Part shown: one piece after another, positions 10,315 through 22,811 of the stretch
How the letters are laid out: each line of letters opens with the position of its first letter
Numbering within the stretch: the first letter of the stretch is position 1
Assembly: GCA_905178155.1 (NCBI GenBank)
Contig: CAJINV010000001.1
Span: 13,546,890 to 13,610,889, forward strand
Source of the DNA: Amoebophrya sp. A120
Lineage: Eukaryota > Sar > Dinophyceae > Syndiniales > Amoebophryaceae
Direction: 5' to 3'
Length of the DNA: 64,000 nucleotides
Made by a program: the position numbers and the translations under genes
The notes under the pieces: model-generated
Told to the model about the DNA's origin: nothing
The model's input: the letters and a program-made list of their open reading frames with translations, nothing else
The model's database searches: none

Positions 10315-10657
10315 TCCAAAAGCCACAGAACACAAGGTAGGTGGGGATCGCGACGACGTCGCGATCAGCATCTTCTTCTTTTTCTCATTTCCTTACTCCT
10401 GTTCCAAAGATTCTGCTCACGGAAATCACAAATGTCGTCTTCGCATTGCAAACAGCATGAGAGCCTCCCACAGAGGGCCCAAACACCCTCGACACCCACG
10501 AAAGCATTGCAACACAAGCGACCAAAACAGGCCAAAACCCTCAAAAAGCCTCTGAATCCTCTCAACACCTCCAGAGCTCTCCAACCACTGCAACGCCAGC
10601 GACCAGTGTGGTCCGAATGCGATCGAACAGCCGCGCAGCACCACCAGAATACTCGGA
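10315..10657 (-). repeat. LTR copy 4 (5' LTR of the tandem element)
   Basis: 343 bp. It differs from copies 2 and 3 by at least one base (ttctgctcac), which it shares with copy 1. Confidence 0.88.
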
Positions 10658-10662
10658 TAGAA
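10658..10662. repeat. Target-site duplication TAGAA, right
   Basis: Matches 3470-3474. Closes the 7.2-kb tandem insertion. Confidence 0.85.
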
Positions 10663-12953
10663 CTCCGCGCACTGCTATGAAACCTGTCTAATTTGTAAAA
10701 TTTCCAAGATCTGAAAATTTTCAATTTTTTGAGATGTTTAAAAAACTTGCAGAATTACGCATATACCAACGAAAACCTGTACACGGACTCACACGATGCT
10801 GATTGGGACTCAGTCCAAACGTCTTACATTGGAAAAGCTTTCCACTTCGCAGACTTTTTAACTTTTTAAATTTTTCTCGATTTTTTTCAATCTTAAAAAA
10901 TTTACATAAATCCCCCTACTTGCATGCTACACACCGTCGGAAAAGAAGAATATAAAGAAAGAGCTTTAGCGTGCAGGTGCGTCAATTTTCTCCGCTTCTA
11001 TAAACAAAATTGCACTCCACAAAAAAATAAGTTTTTTTCCCATTTTTTCTTGCTGGTAAAATATATGCTAAATGGGTCAAGTTTTAGCATTGTTCTCACT
11101 GATAATTATACAAAAAGCCCACTGTGCCTATATTAGACAGATTCTGTATTGTTTTTTATTCATATTTGTGGCATACAAAAAATTGGAAAATGAGAAAATT
11201 TTGAAATTTCCAAAAACTCTTGAAATTTCTCTATTTTTTATGTCTGTGTAAGAATACGGCGCAAAGGTGTGGGCTTAACTGCAGACGTTGCGCGATGTTA
11301 TTTGGTAAAAGTACTTTTGTTACAGAAAATATGACAATTTTTTTGATTATTTATTTTTTTGAAATTTCAGCCAGTCTGTATATATCAGGAAAGTATTAGG
11401 CTACTGGTTACGCATCAACTCAATGCAGGAATTTGTGTTATATTCTGCATTTTACACCCCTACTCTCCGCGTTTTTCTCGGATTTTTCAAGAGAAGTACA
11501 ATAGTCCGCGCCCAGCGATTTCCGGACCCCCCTGGTCCAGGCATGTACAAAGCCACCAAATCCAAGTCGGTGCCCCCCCCCCCCCTTGAAGCTCTTTTCT
11601 GCCCCTGCGAGTCGCCTACTTTACTGCTGTTAAGGCCCGGCCGCGCGCCCGCCGGGCTGCTTCCGCATCGGCATCCCCCTTCGCCGTCCGCCAATGCAAT
11701 ACGAAGAGGGTCCCTCACCCGTCCGAACGCACGACCCCCGCGGTCGCCCCCCGTACCTTGTTCCCGATGTTTTTCCGCGGTTCTAGGCGGCCGGGCGGCC
11801 GGCACTGGATCGCCGCGAAACTCCAAGGCGGCTACGCGCGCGGCCTGTACAGGTACCGCTTCCGGAAGGGAAGACGGGAGCCGCGCGGTAGGGGAGCGCG
11901 GCATTGCGACCGGGCGGCCTGGCCCGGTTTCCTATCCGCCCGTGCGAGTATGCATATCGACTTCCCCGACCTGCCGCGGATTTCCGGACGCCCCATTCGG
12001 GGCATCGTTGTTCATGAGCCTTCCGGCACGTGCTTGGAAGCGCAGGGCCCCGCGGAAGGCACCGCATGACGGACCTCTCCCTCCTTGATGTTGAGTCCTA
12101 TATGCTAGCGGCCAGGGCGCAGGAGCGTAGTCGCGCCCGCTGCCGCGCTAATGCGAGACTAAATTGGGCAAGCTCGGCGCTTGCGCGCATTGCGGTCTTC
12201 CACTTAGCAGGCGGCGCTTTTTTAGTTGCTCGCATGGGCCGGCGCTTCACCTCGCTGCTTGCCCGTGCGCGCCCCCAGCGCTGGCAGCCAATCTCTGGCG
12301 CTGCCTCGCCATCCGCGTAAGCCTTAGTTACCTCTCGGACAGTCGAAAAAACTGCGCCCCCTTCTTGGCGCGTCAGGAATGGCGCATCGACCTTATTCTG
12401 TGTTCAGGTAAACGCGGAGGCACGGTCCGCACGGGCGCACCTCGCCCGGATCGATCGGTCTACGAACCGGACGGCGCGCTTGGCAAGAACTGCGCGGCGC
12501 TTGAGGCACTGCTGCTGCTCTCATTGCGAATTGCAGGAATACGGGTACTTAGAGCAAAACTCAAGAAAAACATGAAGGGCGGCTCGCCGCGGGTGCGTGC
12601 AATGTAGGGACCCCGGCGCGCACTGTTCTTTGCGCCGCGAGAAAGTACCCCGCAACGAAAGTTGGTGCACCTACACGAGCCGCCTTATCGTCTCTGCTCG
12701 CGACCACACGGATTGCTTCTGGAACTCAGCTGAGGCAACTATCTTCTTCGAGCAAGACCGCGGCTTTCCCGCCCGCTGGCCTCCGCTTCCCGGGAATGGC
12801 CCGAGAGCCGAGCTTCGGTCGTTTCGCGCGTGCGCACGAGCAGCAAAGAACCAGCACGTAGGCAACTGACGCCGCTACTCCCGTCTTTTTGCGTCCGGCG
12901 GCCGGAACGGTCACGCGGGAGCCGGCACGATGTACCGCGCTCCGATGGAGTTG
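10663..12953. other. Unrecognised flank, AT-rich then GC-rich
   Basis: 10663-11420 is AT-rich with runs of T and A and no gene. 11430-12950 turns sharply GC-rich, contains a run of 13 or more C at about 11572, and has several overlapping open frames on both strands, none of which resembles a known protein. The last part (12870-12962) keeps a frame open into the introner at 12963 and may be the final exon of an unrecognised gene. Confidence 0.5.
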
Positions 12954-12962
12954 CGAGACCTG

Positions 12963-13221
12963 GTATCAAATGTAAAAATGTCTGGGTCTGGAAGATTTCT
13001 AGATTTGTCATGCATATTTTCCATGACCCATGATGTCTGTGATGCATGCCGTAGCATTACAGATTTTTAGAGCGCTTCCTCATGCCTATTCCGCATGACA
13101 AATGCCATCTCCGCGGAGCACAAAATCTACTCCTCTTACTGGTCATGCTATACAAATCTTTTTCGAATCCAGAGACAGCATCACAAGTTTAGATTCTTCC
13201 AGACCCAGACATTTTTACATT
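12963..13221. mobile_element. Introner-like element, GTATCAAATG family
   Basis: The left end GTATCAAATGTAAAAATGTC is matched in inverted orientation at the right end (agacccagacatttttacat, 13201-13220). A 9-bp direct repeat CGAGACCTG flanks it (12954-12962 and 13222-13230). Removing the element plus one repeat joins codons as ELRDL/VQVYNDKTVPE then a stop, so it may sit in the last exon of an unrecognised gene. Its interior, read in reverse complement, matches the 17016 element closely (gcatttgtcatgcgg, cagacatc, caaaatatg words), which establishes a repeat family. Confidence 0.75.
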
Positions 13222-13230
13222 CGAGACCTG

Positions 13231-13800
13231 GTGCAGGTGTACAACGACAAGACGGTACCAGAATGAAAAGTGCGCCACCACCAAAAGACCAAACAGTTTG
13301 TATTGCAAACTTGTCACACGGAAACAATGCGACGCATTTTGTTTCAGAATCTAAGTACTCGTCTTCACCATGACAGACGTCGCTTATACTGTGGCGCTGT
13401 GCAACACAGACTCTCGCTACTCTGGCCTGAAAATTTGCCAGGCTGATGCCTGCAATGTGGTAGGTGTTACATTGGGAGTTTTTGCAGTGCAAACACTTTC
13501 ACTCCCTGGGGTGCAGGCGCTTTTCAGTATGATAGAGGAGACTCCAAAACTTTCCGACGCACCAGTATCCGAAGCTCTCTTTGGGTCTTGCTGGTGCGGT
13601 TTGCATGCAAATACAAATGTTCTTCTAAAACAAGCTACGGCTTCGGTTACAGCTTTGCGCAGTGAGTACTAGCATAGCAGAAGATAATATCTTACCTCAT
13701 ACCGTGCGTCAACGTCTTACGCAATGAGAAGCTACGAAGCTGATGTGCGTCGCTGCGTACTAGAATCCTAGCCAGGCATGAGTAGAAGCTTAGCGTCTAC
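13231..13800. other. Interval before the Rab gene
   Basis: Contains a 100-codon open frame at 13370-13672 (MTDVAYTVALCNTDSRYSGL...), cysteine-containing and without recognisable homology. It may be chance or part of an upstream exon. No other feature seen. Confidence 0.35.
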
Positions 13801-13802
13801 GT

Positions 13803-15567
<1,765 letters not shown>

Positions 15568-16103
15568 AGTTGTGAAGGAGCACGCGGCGCTGCGATTCAC
15601 GTCTTTTTTTCAAAGTGATCGACTGTCGTCGCACCACTGGGCGGACGCTAATCGAAAATCCAAGTAAGTACACAACATCTTCACAAATATCATATCACAA
15701 GGTTAAATCACAATTTGGTTCATAGTACAAGAAAATTCGAGAAAGAAAATCTGTATGTCATTTTGCCTGCGAAAGAGAACTCTGATGAATAACAATGGCA
15801 AGAAATTTTCCGTTGAGAACACTCAGGCGCACAAAACCAACAAGGGTGAAAACGCATCAAAAATCGGGCGTGTTGACCGGAAGAGAGATTTAGCCTCGAG
15901 CGAATAGGGCGTGTGACAGAAATTTAGCGTTGAGCGCATAGCTTTGGAAACGCTTGACGTTTTTCTCCGGGTGTTGTCGCCGGCCGTGAACGTGTTCCAT
16001 CAAGGGAAGACAAAAAATTGCAAGTTTTCAATCACTGCTTTTAGCGTCTTGCGTTGTGATGCGCAAAATAGTGTTGTCAAGTTCTTCATCGGGATACGGA
16101 TAA
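15568..16103. other. Intergenic, nothing recognised
   Basis: About 540 bp between the Rab stop and the next start. No frame or repeat of note. Confidence 0.5.
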
Positions 16104-19100
16104 ATGATGATGGTCATGATGTCAAAGTTTCTTCTTCTATCATCTTGGTCATTGTCTTCATCTGCCCCAAGAGCCTCTGGACTCGCCGGCCTGCTTGGTG
16201 TCGCCGCGGAGGCTACCGCACGACCAGAAGACGTCGCAATCGACCATGATGAAACGCCGCCTGATTTTTCCTTCCACGGGCTGCAAAAGAAAGAACAGGA
16301 GGACACAAACCACAATACCAGACCGGAGGAGGCGCAAGCCACACAACGGCTCCTGGCTACGCGCCTGCTTGGTCCGCACGAACGCAGGACCGTAGAAGAA
16401 TCTTCGGAGCAGGAGAAACAACACGGGCAGCCCTTCGAAAATGCGGTATCCTTCATCTCGGGGGCTGCTCCCCTCGAAGAGTTTCTTGAGATCGACAGGC
16501 GTGGCTACGACAGCAACTACGAGTACGAGCCGCCGTCCCTGCCTCACGACGGAGCACTAACGCGCGCGACCTCGGCGTCCGGTATCGCACCCGATCGACA
16601 TGTTGGAGTTGGACGGCCCTCGGCGTTGCTGGTGGTCGGGCAGGAACAGCCGCCGAAAACTAAGAACGACGTCAAGGACGAGCCTTCAGTGCAGCAGCAG
16701 TTGGGCGAACTGGGAGCCGACATGGCAACGCTGCGGGCGATGGTGGAAGGGCTAGCAGAGGAAAACAAGGAGCTACGCGCCAACCTCACAAGACAAGGGA
16801 CGGCCCTGCGCGTGAAGACCGAACAGGGGATCCAGGGTGTGCGCGACTTGCTGGCGTTGTCGGAAGTACTAACGCAGTGGATCCTGACCTACCTCCTGGC
16901 TCTCGCACGGCTCGAGTACACGACAACTGCAGTGTTTCTCCTTGGCGGCTACCTCGCGGTCCTGGTTGGGATCTTTCTACCCACCCGCCTCGTTTTCTTT
17001 CCGCTGGAGTACCAGGTATCAAATGTAAAAATGTCTGGGTCTGGAAGAATGCAACTTGTGATGCTAACTTTGGACTCTAAAAAAATCTGTATTGCATGAC
17101 CAGCAAGAGGTGCCCAGTTTGTGCTACGCGGGGAGGGCATTTGTCATGCGGGATAGGCATCAGGAACGCCTCTAGAAATATGTGATGCTAGGTCATGCAT
17201 TACAGACATCCTGAGTCATGCAAAATATGCTGTGACTCTGTATGCAAAATATCCTCCGTAGCCATTTTGGCTCAAGACTTTGTCTTGTTGCCTGAGATCC
17301 ATCAATGTAGAACAGGGGGAGCTATGCCGTAGAGTAGGACCATTCTGTTGCTCATCTCCTAAATTGTTTTACTACCACTGACGCCACGTCGGTACCTCCC
17401 CCGACTCCCTGCAGTGGAGTTTCGAAAGGAAAGTAGATAAACGCCCGTACGTGGCGGGTCCTCTGTGCCCCTTTACAGTAGTACTAGCTAGAGCATCGGC
17501 GCCCCGAGCGTCCGTGCGCACACTGAAAACGTACATGGCCTCTCCTCCGACGACAGCCATCGACTTACCGTCTTGCCCACGCCCAGAAGCACGGTAAAGG
17601 ACCGCCACGCCGACAATGACTGCCGGTGGATTGGGCAGGCGCCATGACAAGCATATTAGCATGGACCTCGGTTGTATAAAGCACAACACGAGCGGAAAAG
17701 GGCGCTTCGTCACTGTCTTCGATGAGAAGGCTGGTCACCACACGCGGCCCCGCACAATCCCCAGCGTGGGTGGAGTCGGACGCTTTCGGGAAGACATCTT
17801 CCGCGCAGGGTCCGCGCATCAGCAGATGCCGGGTGGCGCATCACGGGACGCGAGCGTGCGCTGGAGCCGCGGCCATGTGATGGCGATCTTCTGGGGGGAG
17901 CAAAGTAGTATAGAGCTATTTTTATTGATGTGCTTTTTGGTTTCATCCTCCCGTTAAGTCCTTGCATGTGATGTAGCTTCGTTGTGTCTCCTTCTCTCTT
18001 TCAATCATTTGGCCGGTCTGCTACTCTGTTGTTGTGTGCACGGGGGCGGAACATGTCCGTCCCCGCCGTTGCCTCAATTGAATCACAGGTGCCCGCTCTT
18101 CCTGTGGACCCTGGAAGATGATGTTGTCGCTCGACCAAGACTCGCCTGCGCTGTCACCACATCTCTCCCACCCCCAGAATCCAGGGCAGACCTGATAGTC
18201 TGTGCGCGTAAAGTCCCTGCTGTGACTCTAGCGGCACCCCTGATAGAGCGTGTTTGGATTCTGGGCATTGATTTGCGCACAGGACTGGCCCAGCAACGCA
18301 GGCCAGGGCGGGACCATAGGAGCTTCGCGAGGCGGCGCGGGTACTCCTAAATGGCTTACGGTAGTGGAGTCGGCGGGCTGCTGGACGTATCTTGAGTTCC
18401 CCGCCCCAGATGCGTATGCGAGCGCGCGCGGCATTTCCAGCTCCCTCGTTCGAGGTAGTAGCCATGTCTGGGTTCCCCACGAGGACGAGATACGAGTGGA
18501 AGCCAGTGCCGACCAACATGAACGCGCGGCGACGGATCCCGCAAGCGAGATGATGGGCGTTGCTCACCGCCTTCGGTGTTGGCGACGTGTCTGGATGCTG
18601 GATGTCCTATGTCTACCCCTCTCGTGGCCGTTCTGGTGCGCCTTCTCATGTGAGGTCGTTGACATGGCTTGGTGGGAAATTCCCGTTGCGCGAGGCTCTT
18701 GCCTTGCCCTCTGTCTTCGTCCCCAGTGGCGTTGCGACAGTAGAAGCGTCTGTTGTGGCCGTCGGAGCTTGCTCTGGGTCTTGCGGCTCCTCTTGTCTTC
18801 GGTGGAGTACCTGAGTGGCTTCTGCTGCTGCCTCCGTTGACTTTTGGCTGCTGCTTGACTGGCGGTTGGGAACACTTCAGGCGTCTTTGTGCTGCGCTTC
18901 TGCTGCGTGGTCCCCAGTTTTCCCCGGGTCCGGAACTCTGGGTTACCTTGGTCGAGTTGGTGTCACTGTCGGTTCACCTATGTCCCTGCCTTTCTGTTCT
19001 TGCCACTGGGAACAGTCTGCGCGTTTCTTTCGTCAGCGGCTTCCTGGCGCTGAAGCTCGTTGACGATTGTTTCGGGAGGTTCCTAACGGCCCCTGAGGAC

Positions 19101-22100
19101 ATTGCCTCGTTGCTGACCAGGCCGAACTTAGAGGTCGGCTTCGGGAAGGCTACCCGGAGTTGAGTCTGTTTCGGCAGGTCTCTTGTGAATGCGAGGGCAG
19201 TGGTTGGCTGAGGTTGTTGGAGCGTTCCATAGTGTCGCTCCAGATCATTTTTTTGATCCTTCTCCAACTTCCTCATTTCCTGTGTGGTCTAATGCAGATT
19301 GCAGATCACAACACAGGGCCACCCTCGTATCTCACCTCCAGGGGGGGGCGCGCGGACCTCGCTTGCCATTTCGTTTGGTCTCGCGAAAGTTCCAGCTCCC
19401 ATCATTAAGACGTGACTTCACATCATTAAGACGGGTACCTGGAAGGAGGCACTGGAGTCGGGCCGCGGCGCGGACGTAATCTGTGACGTGTGAAGTTATG
19501 AGCGGATGTTATAGATAGGCAGCCTGTCATGCTTTTTTTTTTTAACTTTTAGATGCGCTCGTCGCTGATATTCCTGGTCATGACCATGCTGAGCAGCCCC
19601 TATGTGTCATCATCTGTATCTCTACTTCCATTCTGTCCTCTCCTTTTTCTCGTTTGCATGTTGCCTCGCGACCTTCTCTTCCTTCCTGGATGACTTGACT
19701 TTCGGTGGTGGTGACTTTCTAGGTTCTCCTGCTTGTATGACCTGGGCCTTTTGCATTTTCTGTCATCCACCCCTGCCCTTCCGGGTTGTCTCGGTGATCT
19801 CTCTTTGGCTGGTCGCTTTGTATCCGGGTGTTCTCCAGGGGTTCTTGATGCTCATCTGTGTGATGCGACGCATTCCTCCTTATTGTGATATGCATGACAG
19901 GCTGCCTCTACTGTGCATTTGCTCTGATTCACATTCCATAAGTTCCCTAAGCGTCCAGTAAATTGGTGCTCCGACTCGGATACCGCCGCTGCAGATCCAC
20001 AACCGGCCGACCCACATGCCGGGCCGCTGGTCGGACTTGCCCTACCGCACTGAAAGCCCAACACCGCTGTCACGTCTTGGTTTGTCACGCACGCGGGACC
20101 GTCGTCATTTACGAGTTGGCTATGGTGTTAGCCTGGACCTGGATCTCGTGAACGCCAAGCTCCTAGGTCTCCTGGCTCGACCTCGCCCGCCACGAACACG
20201 GTTTTACGCGATGCAAATAGCGACTTGTGCCCGATGGTGTATGACTTTTGGTGTTGCGTCTGTGGTGCCGCTGTTGACCCGGCCGCTATCGAGCCGTCCG
20301 AGCGCCAGCATCTATCACATCGTCCTCGGAGTCGCATCTGCCGCTGTACTTCGACGCCGGGGGCTCGACGGACCCACCCCCCTACAATTATCCTGTCTCC
20401 AAAAGTAAAAGTTCAAAAGGAAAAAGTTAAAAGTTTAAAAAATTACACTTGCGTCGTAATCTTACAATATCATATCGCGATCTGTAGCGGTTTTAAAGGT
20501 TTTCACTTTGTCAAAACCGTTATTCTGGCTTTTAGCCGTGTATTTTGCTACTACCATAATTTTTACATATATGCACTGGCAGCCACATTACTCACTCGCT
20601 GACGGGCCGCACCCGGATGCATCAAGTTTTTTTTGCTATCTCTAGGCGGGTGCAGTGGTGGTTTCGGTCGGGCCGCACCCAAGGACTCCACCCACTCACC
20701 GCGCGCGTGTCTGCTTCCTTTTGGCTGCATATAAGAAATAAATAAGTCCACCTATTTCAAGGGGCCGCGCCCCGCTTTTTATGCCCGGCACCGTTCCTGA
20801 CACACAGCGTGCTCCATGAGGCGGGTGCATAGATGGGCCCTTAGATCCGGCGACACTCATGTGGACATACTTATGCTTCATGATGACAAGTAAAAAATCC
20901 ATTTTACAGCTACCGCTTCGCTTTGCAAACACCGCAATCGAGGTAGTGCTGACCTGTTTTGTACCGTAATACGCAATTGTCTGACAATTCAAAAAAACAA
21001 AATTATTTCATCTTCTCGTCGCCATCATAAGTACCTTGAGGTGCCGCACACCTCTATCTCTAGTTTCTTGTTGATTACTTCTCGCTCGTTCGGTCGCGCA
21101 TGTGCGGTGCAGCCCGCTCAGTGTTTTTTGTTTTTCATGCGACTCTGCAGCCCTCACGCATAAATTTTTGCATGTTTCAAGTCCTTGGACTTTTATGGGC
21201 TCACGCACATCCGAGATCGGGGGGGTGGGAGGGGGTCCTCAAGCCAGAAAAAACTCCCCCGAGCGGTAGTAGGGAATTTCCAAGAGTGCAAAATATGCAT
21301 GACAAACCTGGTAACCTTCCAGACCCAGACATTTTTACATTTGATACCAGCAGGACGTGGACGACGACCAGGAGCATGCGCTCGCGCCGGCGGACGAGCA
21401 TCCAACCAGAGGAGATGACGAACAACGAACGGACGACAACGACGAGGCGGGAGCGAAAAGCGCGGGAGACGAGGGCGGTACGAAAGCCGAGAAAAAGTTA
21501 TACTACGTGCTACCCTGGAATTTTGCATACGTGGGGACGCTGTCTTCCGTCACGCAGCGGCAGGCGAGCGGAGAAGGAAAAATTTTCACTGCCTGCATGG
21601 TTATCAACGAGGTCTGCGTGCTCTTGTCCCGTTACACAATGGTCGTGTACGAGTCCCCGTGCCGGAATCCGTATGGTAATAAAGACGGGGACGAGTTCCT
21701 CTATCTTGCGTCACCGGCTTTGGATAGCGCTAAAAACCTTGCAATCCGCGTCACCTGGTTGATTCTTCCCCGAGTACTCATGCTGATGACCGCTGCGATA
21801 CCTTCCGCGAGCTTTGAGGACGCGCAGGAGCGGGACGACGAGACAGAAACTAGCCCACTGCCCTTGGAGGCTGTTCAGGAACAAGCGTTGCCGGACGTCG
21901 CGCCGTCGAGGAATATGGGCCGCGCCGAGCGGTTCTTTGCGCAACTCAAGTTCCGCACCCGAGAAGATCGTCGAGAAAACCAGGTCTCGATGATGCACGA
22001 TAACCGGTCACGCAAGTACATGCTGCAACTACATCGGGCTGTGCTGCTCGCGATGGCATTGCTCTTGATTTTCGAAACGAGGCAACTCGTGTCGGAAGAA

Positions 22101-22811
22101 CAAATTAGCATTCCGCAGGTGCTGTTCGGTTATTCACGGTCATACTCGTCCACGCCTTCGCTGACTGGTGGCAACGGCGAACAAGAGCGAAATAGCACGG
22201 ACCCCGCTGTGGATGCGATGGATCTAATGTCTATGGTCGATATGTCTAGGGGCCACGGCGTACCCGATGCCGATGAATGCGGCCGCACTCCGGACGAACT
22301 CTTGCGGAAGCGGTAGGTTTATTTCCCCCGCGTGCTTTGCCTGGTCAGCGGATGGGTGTTCTCCCTGGTATTTGCCGTTCTGGCGAGCGTGTTGCAGAAT
22401 TCCGCCAAGCACGAGGGTGCAGCGGCCGGCGGGCGCCTGATTCCAAGATCCACAAGCCTCTTGCTGCCCCGGTGTGTTTACGTGACGGAAGTGCTGGCCA
22501 TGCTTTCTGTCTTCGGTCTACCATTCTGGCCGATGTTTCGGGCGGCTCTAAAAGAGGACAAGTTTCAAGACGCAGACCCAGGTTCGCTCTGGACGGCCCC
22601 TCTCCGACCAATCGGGTTGGCCGTGTCTGGTGCTTACTGGTTCGCTTGGACCGTAGCGTTGCCAAGTTGCGCTACCTATGCGGATTATCTCCAGGGGTTT
22701 TACAACAGCACCGCCCCGGCCTGTGAACCAAATAAAAATTGGTACCAGATGAGCTGGGCTGCCGCGCACGACCAAGGCTGGCGGAAAGAATTCGCCGAGT
22801 GGTGGCACTAG
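16104..22811 (+). CDS. Multi-pass membrane protein, unrecognised
   Basis: Exon 1 (16104-17015) encodes 304 residues: an N-terminal hydrophobic stretch that may be a signal peptide (MMMVMMSKFLLLSSW), a polar acidic region, a short coiled coil (LGELGADMATLRAMVEGL), and a membrane helix (AVFLLGGYLAVLVGIFL). Exon 2 starts at 21351 (QDVDDDQEHA) and continues in the same frame with about five further hydrophobic segments, such as AIRVTWLILPRVLMLM, AVLLAMALLLIF and VLAMLSVFGLPFWPMF, to a stop at 22811. The 4335-nt intron is GT-AG and is itself a mobile element. An in-frame TAG at 22314-22316 is removed if a 36-nt GT-AG segment (22313-22348) is spliced, which gives about 778 residues; otherwise the gene is broken there. 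I do not recognise the family; topology suggests a membrane transporter or sensor, but no signature supports a choice. Confidence 0.65.
17010..17015. repeat. TSD TACCAG of composite introner, left
   Basis: taccag directly precedes the GTATCAAATG end and recurs at 21345-21350, directly before exon 2. Its final AG is used as the 3' splice site in the right-hand copy. Confidence 0.8.
17230..21286. mobile_element. Nested insertion carrying a spliced-leader relic
   Basis: About 4.06 kb inside the introner, flanked by an 11-bp direct repeat tgcaaaatatg (17219-17229 and 21287-21297). A second copy of tgcaaaatat at 17243-17252 offers an alternative left boundary 2 nt before the spliced-leader match. 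17.3-20.4 kb is GC-rich with broken open frames on both strands. On the minus strand, fragments at 17372-17819, 18154-18567, 18564-18875 and 18974-19276 are basic or K/Q/R-rich and could be decayed retroelement coding sequence, but none shows a diagnostic motif. 20.4-21.25 kb is AT-richer. No poly(A) tail is seen before the right repeat. It is either a retroposed trans-spliced mRNA or a transposon of unknown class. Confidence 0.65.
17255..17276 (+). other. Dinoflagellate spliced-leader sequence (relic)
   Basis: 22 bases beginning TCCGTAGCC and ending TTGGCTCAAG match the dinoflagellate spliced-leader exon at every position, with T at the variable first base. In a functional SL RNA gene this exon is followed by a GT donor; here it is followed by ACTTTG, so this is not an SL RNA gene. 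Such relics are known in dinoflagellate genomes where trans-spliced mRNAs have been reverse-transcribed and reinserted. Confidence 0.85.
22313..22348 (+). other. Candidate 36-nt intron over an in-frame stop
   Basis: gtaggttt...ggtcag begins GT, ends AG and has length divisible by three. Removing it deletes an in-frame TAG and joins AAG CG/C GGA (K-R-G-W). Without removal the frame downstream of the TAG still encodes membrane helices for another 165 codons, so a nonsense mutation is the alternative. Confidence 0.45.

Larger units (their letters stand above)
3475..10657 (-). mobile_element. Tandem gag-only LTR retrotransposon
   Basis: Three 343-bp LTRs (3475-3817, 6895-7237, 10315-10657) separate two internal regions that read identical, giving a 3420-bp period. 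The element runs on the minus strand. A 15-nt primer-binding site touches the 5' LTR of each unit (6880-6894 and 10300-10314), and a purine tract (gaggggga on the minus strand) touches each 3' LTR at 3818-3826 and 7238-7246. The whole is bounded by the 5-bp direct repeat TAGAA. Each unit encodes one 804-residue Gag-like protein and nothing resembling protease, integrase or reverse transcriptase. It is therefore non-autonomous, comparable in organisation to plant TR-GAG elements, and would need enzymes in trans. Near-identity of units and LTRs implies very recent insertion or duplication, or assembly duplication. Confidence 0.88.
17016..21344. mobile_element. Introner split by a nested 4-kb insertion
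   Basis: Outer ends are GTATCAAATGTAAAAATGTC and its inverted partner (right end acatttga then the taccag repeat). Together with the right-hand TSD copy it forms a canonical GT-AG intron. Only 17016-17229 and 21287-21344 belong to the introner, about 270 bp when joined, and they match the 12963 element in reverse complement along their length. The rest is an insertion at the word tgcaaaatatg, present at both junctions. Confidence 0.8.

Noticed and set aside
11423-12088. 221-codon Pro/Arg/Ala-rich frame
   Set aside because: GC-rich region with overlapping open frames on both strands and no domain; treated as unrecognised sequence.
17255-17300. Spliced-leader RNA gene
   Set aside because: The leader exon is followed by ACTTTG and not by a GT donor with an Sm-type site; better read as a relic.
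18154-18567. Degraded aspartic-protease-like motif (MLVGTGFHS) on the minus strand of the nested insertion
   Set aside because: The catalytic Asp would be Gly, and no other retroviral-type domain is found nearby; resemblance too weak to call.
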